This document shows positions 17,751 through 26,339 of a DNA stretch of 64,000 nucleotides, in pieces. The first letter of the stretch is position 1. The number at the start of each line of letters is the position of its first letter. This DNA is from JANNVK01 sp031414415. Lineage in GTDB: Bacteria > Acidobacteriota > Blastocatellia > Pyrinomonadales > Pyrinomonadaceae. The notes beneath the pieces are model-generated. The model was not told the DNA's origin, did no database searches, and was given only the letters and a program-made list of their open reading frames with translations. The stretch lies in NCBI GenBank assembly GCA_031414415.1, contig JANNVK010000225.1, positions 10,358 through 74,357 of the forward strand, written 5' to 3'. The position numbers and the translations under genes are program-made.

Positions 17751-20432
17751 TTACTTCACAGAAATCACATAATCGGTATGACTTTCAAACGTATCGTCGT
17801 GCGAAATCACGAAAATCTGACTAAATCTCAACTTTTGGCTAATTCCATTGATCGCTAAAGCGAGTTTTTCACGTCGTTCAGCGTCCAAATTTGTTGTTGG
17901 TTCATCAAAAAAAGCAAACCTGATGTCTGATAATTCTTGCAAAAGTGCGAGCCGGACGGACAACGCGGCAGACATTTGCTCGCCACCTGAAAGCGTCGAA
18001 AATGGACGTTCGTGTCCGCTTTCCTCGAGCGAAACTTCATAATCTTCTTTCCAAGACAATGTTCGCTCGGCATTTCCGGTCATTTCTCTGAAGAAAAGAT
18101 TTGCTTCTTGCGAAATTCTTGCAAGCAACATTTTTGCGACTTCTGGTGCGGCTTTTTTCAGCGTATCGCTAATAAAAGTCGTTGCTTCGATAACTTTTTT
18201 GAGTTTCGATTCTTCTGCTTTTTCAACAATAAGTTTGTCTTCTATTTCTTTTAGACGAATAATTTCTTTTTCTCTCTGTTGTTTCAGTTCTATTGTTTGG
18301 CGAACTTCGGTTTCTAAAACAGCTTCATTTTTTCCGAGATTATTAAGGTTTTCGCGTTCAGCTAAGTGTTGTGTTTCTATATATTTACTAAAAAGTTCTA
18401 CGCTTTGTTTTTTCGTTGTTTCAAATTCCTCAAGAAGTTTCGAGACTTCATTTTTAGATTGTTCAAAATCACTTTCGCGTTGTTTTAAAAGATTTGCTAA
18501 GCCTTGTAATTCGAGAAAAACTTTTTGTGCAAATTGAGTTCGTTCAACTTCGCTTTGTGCGGTTTTGAGGCTTTCATCTAAATCTGTAAATTGCTTTAAA
18601 TCATTTATTAGCTTGATTTTATCCGTTTCAATTTGTTTGAGTTGCGTGTCTAATTTCGCAATTTGCTCAGACAAAATTGTCTCTTTTGCGGCTTCAAATA
18701 CTAATAATTTTTCGCGTTCGATTGGATTACCGAGTGTCTTTTTTTTATTCTCAATTTCGTTTGCTTCACGTTCAAATACCGAAACAGTTTCAGCTAAATT
18801 GTGTAATCTGCTTTCTTCTTCTTTCAAGCGTTTGCCGTTTTCAGTTGTTTTCTCGTGAAGTTTTTTTGCATTTTCTAATTTTGCAGTAAAGTTATCAATT
18901 TCCCGAGCAAAAATTTGTGCCTTTTCGAGGTTAGTTTTCTCAGTAGTTAAATCGCTGATTTTATTTGAGTTACTCGAAAAAGCGTTTTTAAAATATGTTG
19001 AAAGATTTTCGCCTTCACCCATATTCAAACATTTTTGCGTCAAAATTGGACACAAGCCATTTTCTACTTGTTGTTCAAATTGTCGGTCTTTTTCGATTGT
19101 CGCTTTCAGATTTGCAAGATTTTGTGAAACATTCAAACGCATCTTTTCAATTGAGTCAAATGTTGAGTCTGTTATGTTTAGCCTCGCAAGTTGTGTTTTA
19201 AAATCATTTTGTTTTGCTTCATTTACTTCAATGTCATTTTTTCCTTTTAAAAAATCTTCACGCAATTTTGTTAAATCTTTGCCGAGATTTTCTAATTGCA
19301 TTTTTGCATTTCGTGCAATTGTGAGTTTTTCAAAAATCTGTTTCGATTCGTTTTCGAGAAGATGAAATTTTTCGACTTGTGCCGAAATTGACTCGATTTC
19401 TTTTTTCGCGTTGATTGAAACTTCGTGTTTTTCACGCAAATTGTTTAGGTTGATACTATTTTCTCGAAATTCTCCTTCAAGTTTCTGAAGCTCAGTTTGA
19501 AGTATAATTCGTTTGTTTTGTTCAACTTGTAGTTTCTTTAAATTGTCGTTAGCAATTTCGTAAAGTTTAAAGTCAGCTTCGACTATATTTTGTTTTGAAA
19601 AAGCATCTTGCGACTCTGTAACTTGTTTTTCGCGTTCAGTTTTTCGCCGATTGACTTCATTTATTTGAAATTCAAGTTTGCTGATTTGATTTGAAACTTC
19701 GTTAATTTTTATTTTCTGCCCATCAAAGTCAGCAAGTGAAACTTTAGAAACATCAATTTTCTTTTGTAACTCGATAAGTTCTTTGTTTAGCGAAACTTCT
19801 TTTTCCGCCAAGTTTTTTTGCTCAGCAGTAATTGCCTCAAAAGTTTCAAGTTGAGTCTCGGCTCTAACTATTTTTTCCCAAACCTCTAAACGCTTTGATT
19901 CAGTATATTTAGCAGTGAGTTTTAACTTTTCAGCTGAGTTTCTATATTCTTCAACTTTTAATAATTTATCGAATTTTCGTTTTCGCGTTTCTCTTGAAAG
20001 TAAAAAATCGGCGGTAAAAGTGCCTTGCGGAACACCAATCGCGGTTTGAAACAATTCTTTCAGGTCAGTTCCGGGTTCAACCTGTAAAATTCTTCGCAAA
20101 AATCCGACAACTTCATCGTTTCCGGTAAAAATTTTTGATTTTATAGTTGGATCAAAAACAAAATAACCGGAACCAGTGTCGCGAACAATTGTATAAATTT
20201 TTTGATCGGTTGTTTCGACAGTGACGCGAACTACGCCTTTTTTTTCGCCACGAGAAACGAAATCTGCTTTGTTATAATCAAGAAATCCAAACAAAGTCCA
20301 AGCAATTGCTTCAATAATTGTAGTTTTTCCGGCTCCATTTGCACCTGTAATTGCAGTTGTTCCGCGTTCGAAATCGAATGTCGCAGACTTGTGAGATTTT
20401 ATATTTTCGAGTTCTACGCTGACTATATACAT
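17751..20432 (-). CDS. Rad50/SbcC-like SMC ATPase
   Basis: An 893-residue SMC-type ATPase. The N-terminal half has the Walker A GANGAGKTTIIEAIAW (about 31-46). The middle is two long coiled coils, and the C-terminal half has the ABC signature FSTLSGGEQMSAALSVRLA, the Walker B FAFFDEPTTNLD and a switch histidine in VISHDD. At the centre (about 459-466) the hook is CPILTQKC, with six residues between cysteines instead of the usual CPxC. Rad50 proteins work with an Mre11/SbcD nuclease in end processing, but none is encoded next to it here. Length is in the normal range. Confidence 0.88.
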   Translation of the reverse strand: MYIVSVELENIKSHKSATFDFERGTTAITGANGAGKTTIIEAIAWTLFGFLDYNKADFVSRGEKKGVVRVTVETTDQKIYTIVRDTGSGYFVFDPTIKSKIFTGNDEVVGFLRRILQVEPGTDLKELFQTAIGVPQGTFTADFLLSRETRKRKFDKLLKVEEYRNSAEKLKLTAKYTESKRLEVWEKIVRAETQLETFEAITAEQKNLAEKEVSLNKELIELQKKIDVSKVSLADFDGQKIKINEVSNQISKLEFQINEVNRRKTEREKQVTESQDAFSKQNIVEADFKLYEIANDNLKKLQVEQNKRIILQTELQKLEGEFRENSINLNNLREKHEVSINAKKEIESISAQVEKFHLLENESKQIFEKLTIARNAKMQLENLGKDLTKLREDFLKGKNDIEVNEAKQNDFKTQLARLNITDSTFDSIEKMRLNVSQNLANLKATIEKDRQFEQQVENGLCPILTQKCLNMGEGENLSTYFKNAFSSNSNKISDLTTEKTNLEKAQIFAREIDNFTAKLENAKKLHEKTTENGKRLKEEESRLHNLAETVSVFEREANEIENKKKTLGNPIEREKLLVFEAAKETILSEQIAKLDTQLKQIETDKIKLINDLKQFTDLDESLKTAQSEVERTQFAQKVFLELQGLANLLKQRESDFEQSKNEVSKLLEEFETTKKQSVELFSKYIETQHLAERENLNNLGKNEAVLETEVRQTIELKQQREKEIIRLKEIEDKLIVEKAEESKLKKVIEATTFISDTLKKAAPEVAKMLLARISQEANLFFREMTGNAERTLSWKEDYEVSLEESGHERPFSTLSGGEQMSAALSVRLALLQELSDIRFAFFDEPTTNLDAERREKLALAINGISQKLRFSQIFVISHDDTFESHTDYVISVK

Positions 20433-20441
20433 TTTTAAATT

Positions 20442-20497
20442 CAGATTTCAGATTTCAGATTTCAGATTTCAGATTCCAGATTTCAGATTTCAGATTT
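20442..20497. repeat. Tandem heptamer array CAGATTT x8
   Basis: Eight consecutive 7-bp units, one of them CAGATTC, lie just upstream of the SbcC-like gene start (ATG 20432) in the gap before sua5. They begin 10 bases from the start codon, so the mRNA leader of that gene would be repeat-derived. The remainder of the gap (20498-20606) shows nothing else I can name. Confidence 0.92.
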
Positions 20498-20606
20498 AGG
20501 ATTTTTCCAATAAACTGATTTTAGAACAGTTTTCGATTTTATTAAATTAGGCTGATTAACAAATATCTACTCAGAAATGAATTGAAATTATTGAATGAGA
20601 TTAATT

Positions 20607-21545
20607 TTAATTTTCAGAGGCACGTTTTATTCTGTCCATTAACGCAACGCCGAGTCCGATTTCCTCCACAGTTTCGCAGTAAATTGAAGATAAATTTCGC
20701 TGATCGCATTCACGGAAGAATGCAAAAATTTCGTGAGCATATTCTTCGATTGAATTGCAGATTTTCACGAATTTAAAATTGGAATTTGGCGATTTAAGCC
20801 CAATAAAAGCAGAATTTTTTTGAATTTCTAAAATTGGCAAATTAACCAGATAAACTTTTGCCCGCGGCGAATAATGTTTGTGCTTCATTCCCGGACTTTT
20901 CGCTGGTTCAGTCGCAGAAACAATGTGAAATCGCGTTTCTGGGACAATTTTTTGCAAATCTTCAAGCGTAATTGCACCAGCACGAAGAATTAAAGGAACA
21001 TCAGAAGTGCAATCGACTACGGTAGATTCGAGTCCAATTTCTGTTGTTTCGCCCTGTAAAATGCACTCAATACGCGAATCTAAATCTTCCGCAACTGCTT
21101 GCCAAGTTGTCGGACTTGGCTTACCAGAAAGATTTGCAGAAGGTGCAACAAGCGGAACATCGCAAAAATTTAAAAATTTTTGGGCAAGTTCGTGATTCGG
21201 CATTCTAATCCCAATTGTCTGTAAATTTGCGGTTGCAATAAGCGGAACTTTTTTTGATTTTGGTAAAACTAAAGTAAGCGGCGAAGGAAAAAACGCTCGA
21301 ATAAACACCGCGGCTGAGCTTGTTATTTCTGATGTTAAATCATTGATTTGATTGATGTTAGAAATGTGTGCGATTAGCGGATTATCGCTTGGGCGTTGTT
21401 TAGCAATGTAAATTTTCTCAATCGCTTTTTCATCGAAAACATTCGCCCCCAAACCGTAAACTGTTTCGGTTGGAAAGGCAACAATTCCGCCTTTTTCAAT
21501 AAATTTAGCGGCTTTATTTGCAAAACGTGTTAAAAACGTGTTCAT
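20607..21545 (-). CDS. L-threonylcarbamoyladenylate synthase (Sua5 type)
   Basis: A 312-residue enzyme that makes threonylcarbamoyl-AMP for the t6A37 modification of ANN-decoding tRNAs. The YrdC domain (to about 205) carries GGIVAFPTETVYGLGANVF, KQRPSDNPLIAHI and VPLVAPSANLSGKPSPT. The linker AKSPGMKHKHYSPRA and a degenerate C-terminal domain identify the longer Sua5 form rather than TsaC. Confidence 0.93.
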   Translation of the reverse strand: MNTFLTRFANKAAKFIEKGGIVAFPTETVYGLGANVFDEKAIEKIYIAKQRPSDNPLIAHISNINQINDLTSEITSSAAVFIRAFFPSPLTLVLPKSKKVPLIATANLQTIGIRMPNHELAQKFLNFCDVPLVAPSANLSGKPSPTTWQAVAEDLDSRIECILQGETTEIGLESTVVDCTSDVPLILRAGAITLEDLQKIVPETRFHIVSATEPAKSPGMKHKHYSPRAKVYLVNLPILEIQKNSAFIGLKSPNSNFKFVKICNSIEEYAHEIFAFFRECDQRNLSSIYCETVEEIGLGVALMDRIKRASEN

Positions 21546-21715
21546 ACAGTGTTAAAACTCTTTGTTTTTCAGAAAAAGTTTGTTATATTAAATTTGTGCT
21601 GAATTGTTCGAAAGCAACCTGCCTAACCCCAGAATCTGGAATCAATCGAAACTATTCAATTTAAAACATAAATCTTCCACGATTTATCCAAAAATTAAAC
21701 TGTTTCACAAAATAA

Positions 21716-22099
21716 ATGAATTTTCAAAAAGGCAGAAATTCAGTAATGATCGTAGAAGATGACATTATTGTCGGAAAACTATTAAAACATACTTTGACGC
21801 AACGAGGCTTTGATGTGCAAGTTGTGGCTGATGGTCGGCTTGCGATAACCAATATTACAAGCCAAAATCCGCCTAATCTTGTGCTTCTTGACATTTTGCT
21901 TCCATTTGCAGATGGATTTGAAATATTACACGCAATTCGTAGTCAATCAAATTGGCAAGACGTTCCAATTGTTATGTTGACATCAAAAACTCAAGAGGCA
22001 AGTGTTGTTCGGGCGTTCGAAAATGGTGCGAATGATTATGTGACAAAACCTTTTCAAGTAGAGGAATTGATGTCGAGAATACGACGACTTTTGGGGTAA
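21716..22099 (+). CDS. Single-domain response regulator
   Basis: A 127-residue receiver domain with no output domain. The acidic pair is at residues 15-16 (MIVEDDIIV) and the phosphoacceptor is Asp59 (LVLLDILLP). The switch Thr lies in MLTSKT and the Lys in VTKPF. An internal ATG at 21746 would give a shorter N-terminus starting MIVEDD. The next gene begins 8 bases after its stop. It likely controls the downstream glycan-synthesis genes through protein contacts, as other stand-alone receivers do; no kinase is encoded nearby. Confidence 0.88.
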   Translation: MNFQKGRNSVMIVEDDIIVGKLLKHTLTQRGFDVQVVADGRLAITNITSQNPPNLVLLDILLPFADGFEILHAIRSQSNWQDVPIVMLTSKTQEASVVRAFENGANDYVTKPFQVEELMSRIRRLLG

Positions 22100-22107
22100 A
22101 AATTATT

Positions 22108-22899
22108 ATGAAAAATAGAAATAGATTGTTTAAATATGCAATCGCGGTTATTTTTGTTTGCTCTTTATTTGCGAAAGCTCAAGAAGAGAAAAGTGATGAA
22201 AAACCGGTAAATGAAGTTCAAATAAATTATTCGACCGAGTCTTTAACAAGAAATCTTGGGACATGGCGAACAGCCTCAATTTATTTGCAGAGAAAACTAA
22301 AAAATCGCCAAACAATCTGGGCAAATTATCGGATTGGCGAGAGAAATGGAATTCGCGATCAAGAATTTTTGGTTGGCACTTACAAACAATTATCGAATAA
22401 ATGGGCAGTTTCTGGCGAAGCGATGTTTAGCCCGACGAGTAAATTTGTCGGAAAATATTCGCTAAATGGTGAAGTCGAAAAAGGGTTTCGCAAAGGAATT
22501 GTCGCTCATTTTGGAGTTAGACACACCAAGTTTTCAACAGTAAAAGCGACCACAGCTTACGGCATTGGCGAAAAATATTGGGGAAGCAATCGAGTTTCTT
22601 ACACACTTTATGTGACAAAATTGACTAATGCCGGAACTTCGCCAACTCACAGATTCTCTTACAACCGATATTTTGGCGAAAAATCAAACACAATTGGAAT
22701 TGCAGCCTCAGTTGGACGTGAACACGAAAGTTTAGGTCCAACTTTAGGTGTTTTAAAAAGCAAAACTTGGAGTGTTTCATTTTCTGAAAAACATTGGCTG
22801 ACTGATAAAATTGGCATCAATGTTGATGCTACAATTCATCGCCAAGGAACGAGTTATTATCGGAGAGGTCTAAATTTTGGTGTTCGCTATCGCTTCTAA
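22108..22899 (+). CDS. YaiO-like outer-membrane beta-barrel
   Basis: A 263-residue protein with an N-terminal signal peptide (hydrophobic core about 11-22, cleavage after AKAQ). The mature part is made of alternating amphipathic strands ending in FGVRYRF, with the C-terminal Phe typical of outer-membrane barrels. Strand patterns such as RTASIYLQRKLKN, WAVSGEAMFSPTSKF and GIVAHFGVRHTKF match the YaiO family. Placed between a response regulator and a glycan synthase, it is a candidate outer-membrane export pore. It overlaps the next frame by 23 bases. Confidence 0.8.
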   Translation: MKNRNRLFKYAIAVIFVCSLFAKAQEEKSDEKPVNEVQINYSTESLTRNLGTWRTASIYLQRKLKNRQTIWANYRIGERNGIRDQEFLVGTYKQLSNKWAVSGEAMFSPTSKFVGKYSLNGEVEKGFRKGIVAHFGVRHTKFSTVKATTAYGIGEKYWGSNRVSYTLYVTKLTNAGTSPTHRFSYNRYFGEKSNTIGIAASVGREHESLGPTLGVLKSKTWSVSFSEKHWLTDKIGINVDATIHRQGTSYYRRGLNFGVRYRF

Positions 22900-24088
22900 C
22901 ATTGTTGTAAATTTAGCTTGGTGGAGCGGGCTTTCATTAACCGCTTTGAGCGTAATTGTGATTATTTTTATGATTTTCTGGCGATATTGGGTTGAAACTT
23001 CAAACAAAAAAAATCAAATTTTAGCAATTGAACGACAGAAAATTCTTTATAATTGCATTTTGTCTGACGATGAAAAAAACACGCAGATTTGGTCATTGGA
23101 CAATTCAAAAGATATTAAGTCAAAATTAAGTTTTTGGAAGGATAAACCGGTTAATTTGTGCTATTTTTCTCGTCCAACGCTCCTCAAAAAAGTACACAAT
23201 CACAATCCGGGCGATTTTTTATTCTTGTGGAATTATCTGCACGAATCAGTGCGTGGAAACTCGAAAGAAAAGCTGAACGAAATTGCTCGAAGTATTAGTT
23301 TAAAAGAAAGTGCAACAAAAATGTTGGACAATCATTTTTTAAAAAATAGACTTTTAGCAATTGGAACTTTTGGAAATTTAAAAGACGAAACCGCAAGTTT
23401 TGAGCTTATAAAACGTGCTTATCATCGTGATCCAATTATTTCATTTTGGGCGACAAGAGCTTTGTTACGGATAAATTTTGAAACAAATTCGAAACGATTT
23501 TTGCCCTTAATCGGCAAAAGAATGGATTGGTCGCCAGTATTAGTAGCAGAAATGCTCAAAGAAAGAGGAGCTGATGAAATTTCAACGCCATTGGTAACTA
23601 TTGTCGAAAATGCTTATGCAGAAAAAACCGGCGAAAGGCAAATGGCACGTCTGATTTCATACCTAGCACTTGCACATCCGACAGATTACACGCCAATAAT
23701 ACTCAAAATTTTGGCAGAAACAAGTTTTAAAGAGGTAATTATCGCTTGTTTAAAATTAATAATTTCTGAAGATGCCTTGCCGCTTGTTCGCGGCTTTTTT
23801 GAAGATGAAAGATGGCAAGTTCGAATGCAAGTTGTTCTCACGCTTGGCAGAATTGGACATTCAAACGATATAAAACTTCTGATAAAAGCCTTAAACGATC
23901 TCGATTGGTGGGTTCGTTATCGAGCGGCTTGTGCATTGATTTCAATGCCAGGAATGACTGAAAAACGACTCCAAAAACTCTCAAAATCACTCCCAAATCA
24001 ATTTTCACGCGACATTCTCAAACACGTTCTCGCTGAAATTCGCCTAAAATGTTTTCTTCAACCTTTATCATTTACTTTGTCCAAATAG
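22877..24088 (+). CDS. Membrane-anchored HEAT-repeat protein
   Basis: About 403 residues with one N-terminal membrane helix (roughly 8-35) followed by a helical solenoid. HEAT-type repeats are recognisable as LLAIGTFGNLKDETASFELIK, VRMQVVLTLGRIGHSNDIKLL and WWVRYRAACALISMPG. The start is uncertain: the frame opens at TTG 22877, with GTG at 22880, inside the end of the YaiO gene. It overlaps the next gene by 40 bases. Tight overlaps on both sides argue for a co-produced complex with the barrel and the synthase, probably as an inner-membrane scaffold. Confidence 0.78.
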   Translation: MVFAIASNIVVNLAWWSGLSLTALSVIVIIFMIFWRYWVETSNKKNQILAIERQKILYNCILSDDEKNTQIWSLDNSKDIKSKLSFWKDKPVNLCYFSRPTLLKKVHNHNPGDFLFLWNYLHESVRGNSKEKLNEIARSISLKESATKMLDNHFLKNRLLAIGTFGNLKDETASFELIKRAYHRDPIISFWATRALLRINFETNSKRFLPLIGKRMDWSPVLVAEMLKERGADEISTPLVTIVENAYAEKTGERQMARLISYLALAHPTDYTPIILKILAETSFKEVIIACLKLIISEDALPLVRGFFEDERWQVRMQVVLTLGRIGHSNDIKLLIKALNDLDWWVRYRAACALISMPGMTEKRLQKLSKSLPNQFSRDILKHVLAEIRLKCFLQPLSFTLSK

Positions 24089-25551
24089 CTCAGTGGTTTT
24101 TTTTGAGTTATTTTGTGCTGCTAAACGGAATTTATCTCGGTTTGACCGTGGTCTCACTTTTCGTTTTACCATATTATATGCAGCGACAAAGTATTCATAG
24201 ATTGCCGCAATCTCAAACCGGATTTGAACCGCCAATAAGTTTAATCGTCACATCATTTAACGAAGAATCGGTAATTGTTCCGGCTGTCAGAGCCTTATTG
24301 CAATTAGAATATCCAGAATTTGAAATTTTGATTGTCAACGACGGTTCGACTGATAATTCGCTCCAAATTTTGACTGAAGAGTTTGATTTAGAAGTGTTTC
24401 CGGCTGCTTTTCGCGAGAGAATTAAACACAAACCTGTAAAAGCCGTTTATCAATCGAAACGTTATCCGAATCTCCGAGTGATTGACAAAGAAAATGGCGG
24501 TTGCAAAGCAGATGCTTCAAATGCTGGTGTCAATGGTGCAAGATATGGGCTTTTTATGCCGCTTGATGCTGACACAATTCTCGAAAGAAATTGTTTAAAA
24601 TTGATGATTCAGCCTTATCTTTTGAATTCAGATACGATTGCAGTTGGCGGAACGGTTCGAATTTTAAACGGTTGCAAGGTTGAAGACGGACTTTTGACAG
24701 AAATAAATTTACCGAACAAATGGCTTGCTCTTTTTCAAGTTCTTGAATACACGAGAGCGTTTTTGAGCGGCAGAGTTGGCTGGAATTATTTTGACGCATT
24801 ACCTTTAATCTCCGGTGCATTTGGACTTTTTAAAAAAGAAGCCGTGATAGAAGTTGGCGGTTATAGTCATAAATCTCTCGGCGAAGATATGGATTTAGTT
24901 CTCCGACTTCACCGTCATTATCGGCTCAATAATTTACCGTATCGCGTTGATTTTGTTGTAGATCCGGTTTGCTGGACTGAAGCACCAGAAGGTTTTTCAG
25001 TTTTAAAAAAGCAGCGAGTTCGCTGGCAACGTGGACTTTTCGATTGTCTCTGGGAAAACAGAAAACTATTATTTCACCCAAAAGCTGGTTTAGTCGGTTG
25101 GGGTTCGTTTCCTTTTTTGCTGTTTTTAGAAGGAATCAGCCCAGTTGTTGAAGTTGCTGGACACGTTTTTTTTATTGTGTGCTTTTGCCTCGGTTTAGTC
25201 AGTAGTGAAGGTGCTATTTCGTTTTTGATTCTTTCATTTGGAACTGGATTTTTGCTTTCTATTTCAGCAATATTACTCGAGGAAATTACGTTTCAAACAT
25301 ACCCGCGAATGAAACATTTACTCGTTTTAATTTTCGGAGCATTTATTGAAAATTTTGGTTACCGCCAATTAATGTCTGTATGGAGACTCGAGGGAATTAT
25401 CAAATGGATTCTGAAAACTGAATCAAGTTGGGGAACAATGACCCGAAACACTTCTTGGCAAATTCAACCTGTTAAAACTCAGACACTTCCGCCAATTCCT
25501 GCAAAACAAGATGCTCAGGCTTCAAAAACGAGCGAAAAACAACCAGCATAA
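24049..25551 (+). CDS. Family 2 membrane glycosyltransferase (PgaC/IcaA-like)
   Basis: A processive-type GT2 synthase of 500 residues. Two N-terminal membrane helices (about 5-45) precede the catalytic domain with VNDGSTDNS (about 97), PLDADT (about 174), GEDMDLVLRL (about 284) and KKQRVRWQRG (about 323), the D, DxD, ED and QxxRW set. Several C-terminal helices follow (about 345-435), then a Gln/Pro-rich tail. Relatives make poly-beta-1,6-GlcNAc or other exopolysaccharides. Co-linear with the YaiO-like and HEAT genes, it is probably the polymerase of that system; the sugar is unknown. Confidence 0.87.
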   Translation: MFSSTFIIYFVQIAQWFFLSYFVLLNGIYLGLTVVSLFVLPYYMQRQSIHRLPQSQTGFEPPISLIVTSFNEESVIVPAVRALLQLEYPEFEILIVNDGSTDNSLQILTEEFDLEVFPAAFRERIKHKPVKAVYQSKRYPNLRVIDKENGGCKADASNAGVNGARYGLFMPLDADTILERNCLKLMIQPYLLNSDTIAVGGTVRILNGCKVEDGLLTEINLPNKWLALFQVLEYTRAFLSGRVGWNYFDALPLISGAFGLFKKEAVIEVGGYSHKSLGEDMDLVLRLHRHYRLNNLPYRVDFVVDPVCWTEAPEGFSVLKKQRVRWQRGLFDCLWENRKLLFHPKAGLVGWGSFPFLLFLEGISPVVEVAGHVFFIVCFCLGLVSSEGAISFLILSFGTGFLLSISAILLEEITFQTYPRMKHLLVLIFGAFIENFGYRQLMSVWRLEGIIKWILKTESSWGTMTRNTSWQIQPVKTQTLPPIPAKQDAQASKTSEKQPA

Positions 25552-25669
25552 GTATTTCTCAACGCAATTTTTTGATTAGCATATTTGAGCATAAGTCTAT
25601 TTAAACAGGCTTGAAAATTCAAAATTCTGTATAATATTTTTTTCAGACGAATTTGCTTTGAGGTGTGAA

Positions 25670-25930
25670 ATGAGAACTCAACAAGAAATTATAAATGAGG
25701 TTATGGCTTTTCCGATTTTTCAACAATTTGAAATAGTAGAAAAAATACAACATAACATAAAAAGAAGTATTAAGCCGCAAGTTATTGAAGCACAAGAACT
25801 TAGCATTGAAGAAAAAATTGCGATTGTTGAAAGTTTGGGAGGAATTGCCAAAGTTGATGGGAAACTTGCTCCAAATGACGGAAAAGTTAAAGAAGATTAT
25901 TCAAATTATTTGTCGGAGAAATACAAATAA
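25670..25930 (+). CDS. Putative antitoxin upstream of PIN gene
   Basis: About 86 residues, highly charged and helical, with the phrase ELSIEEKIAIVESLGGIAKVDGK in the middle. I do not recognise a DNA-binding fold. It overlaps the PIN gene by one base (TAATG at 25928-25932), which is the usual antitoxin position. The frame opens at TTG 25658, but ATG 25670 follows GAGGTG and is preferred. A TATAAT lies at 25630-25635, without a well-spaced -35. Confidence 0.65.
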   Translation: MRTQQEIINEVMAFPIFQQFEIVEKIQHNIKRSIKPQVIEAQELSIEEKIAIVESLGGIAKVDGKLAPNDGKVKEDYSNYLSEKYK

Positions 25931-26337
25931 TGATTATTTTCATTGATACTAACGTTGTGTTAGATTTTTTTCTTGCACGTGAACCATTTTATAAAGAATC
26001 AAAAAAGATTTTCAAAAAGGTTGCTTTTAATGAAATCACTGCATTTGTCTCTTCAGTTACGGTTGTAAACTCATTTTATACAATTAGTAAAGAGAAGGAT
26101 AAAGCTATTGCTTTTAAAGCAGTTGCGGACTTACTGAAAATTATTGAAATTACTACAACAGATAAAGAAGTTTTGGAAAAAGCTCTTTTATCAAGTTTCA
26201 AAGATTTTGAAGATGCAGTTCAAAATGAGTCTGCAATTGCCGAAAATTTAGATGCAATAATTACCAGAAACACAAAAGACTTCGCTAATTCGTCATTAAA
26301 AATTTATACACCAACCGAGTTTTTGCAAAGCATCTAA
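25930..26337 (+). CDS. PIN-domain RNase toxin (VapC-like)
   Basis: A 135-residue PIN protein of the group with MIIFIDTNVVLDFFLAREPFY at the N-terminus and FEDAVQNESA...LDAIITRNTKDF at the C-terminus. These supply the Asp/Glu metal-binding residues. It is coupled to the upstream small gene by a one-base overlap and ends two bases before uvrC, so uvrC may be read from the same mRNA. It belongs to a different PIN subgroup from the toxin at 13132-13578. Confidence 0.85.
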   Translation: MIIFIDTNVVLDFFLAREPFYKESKKIFKKVAFNEITAFVSSVTVVNSFYTISKEKDKAIAFKAVADLLKIIEITTTDKEVLEKALLSSFKDFEDAVQNESAIAENLDAIITRNTKDFANSSLKIYTPTEFLQSI

Positions 26338-26339
26338 AA

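Noticed and set aside
18199..18537. Ser/Phe/Cys-rich plus-strand frames opposite the SbcC-like gene
   Set aside because: Antisense shadows of a coiled-coil coding region.
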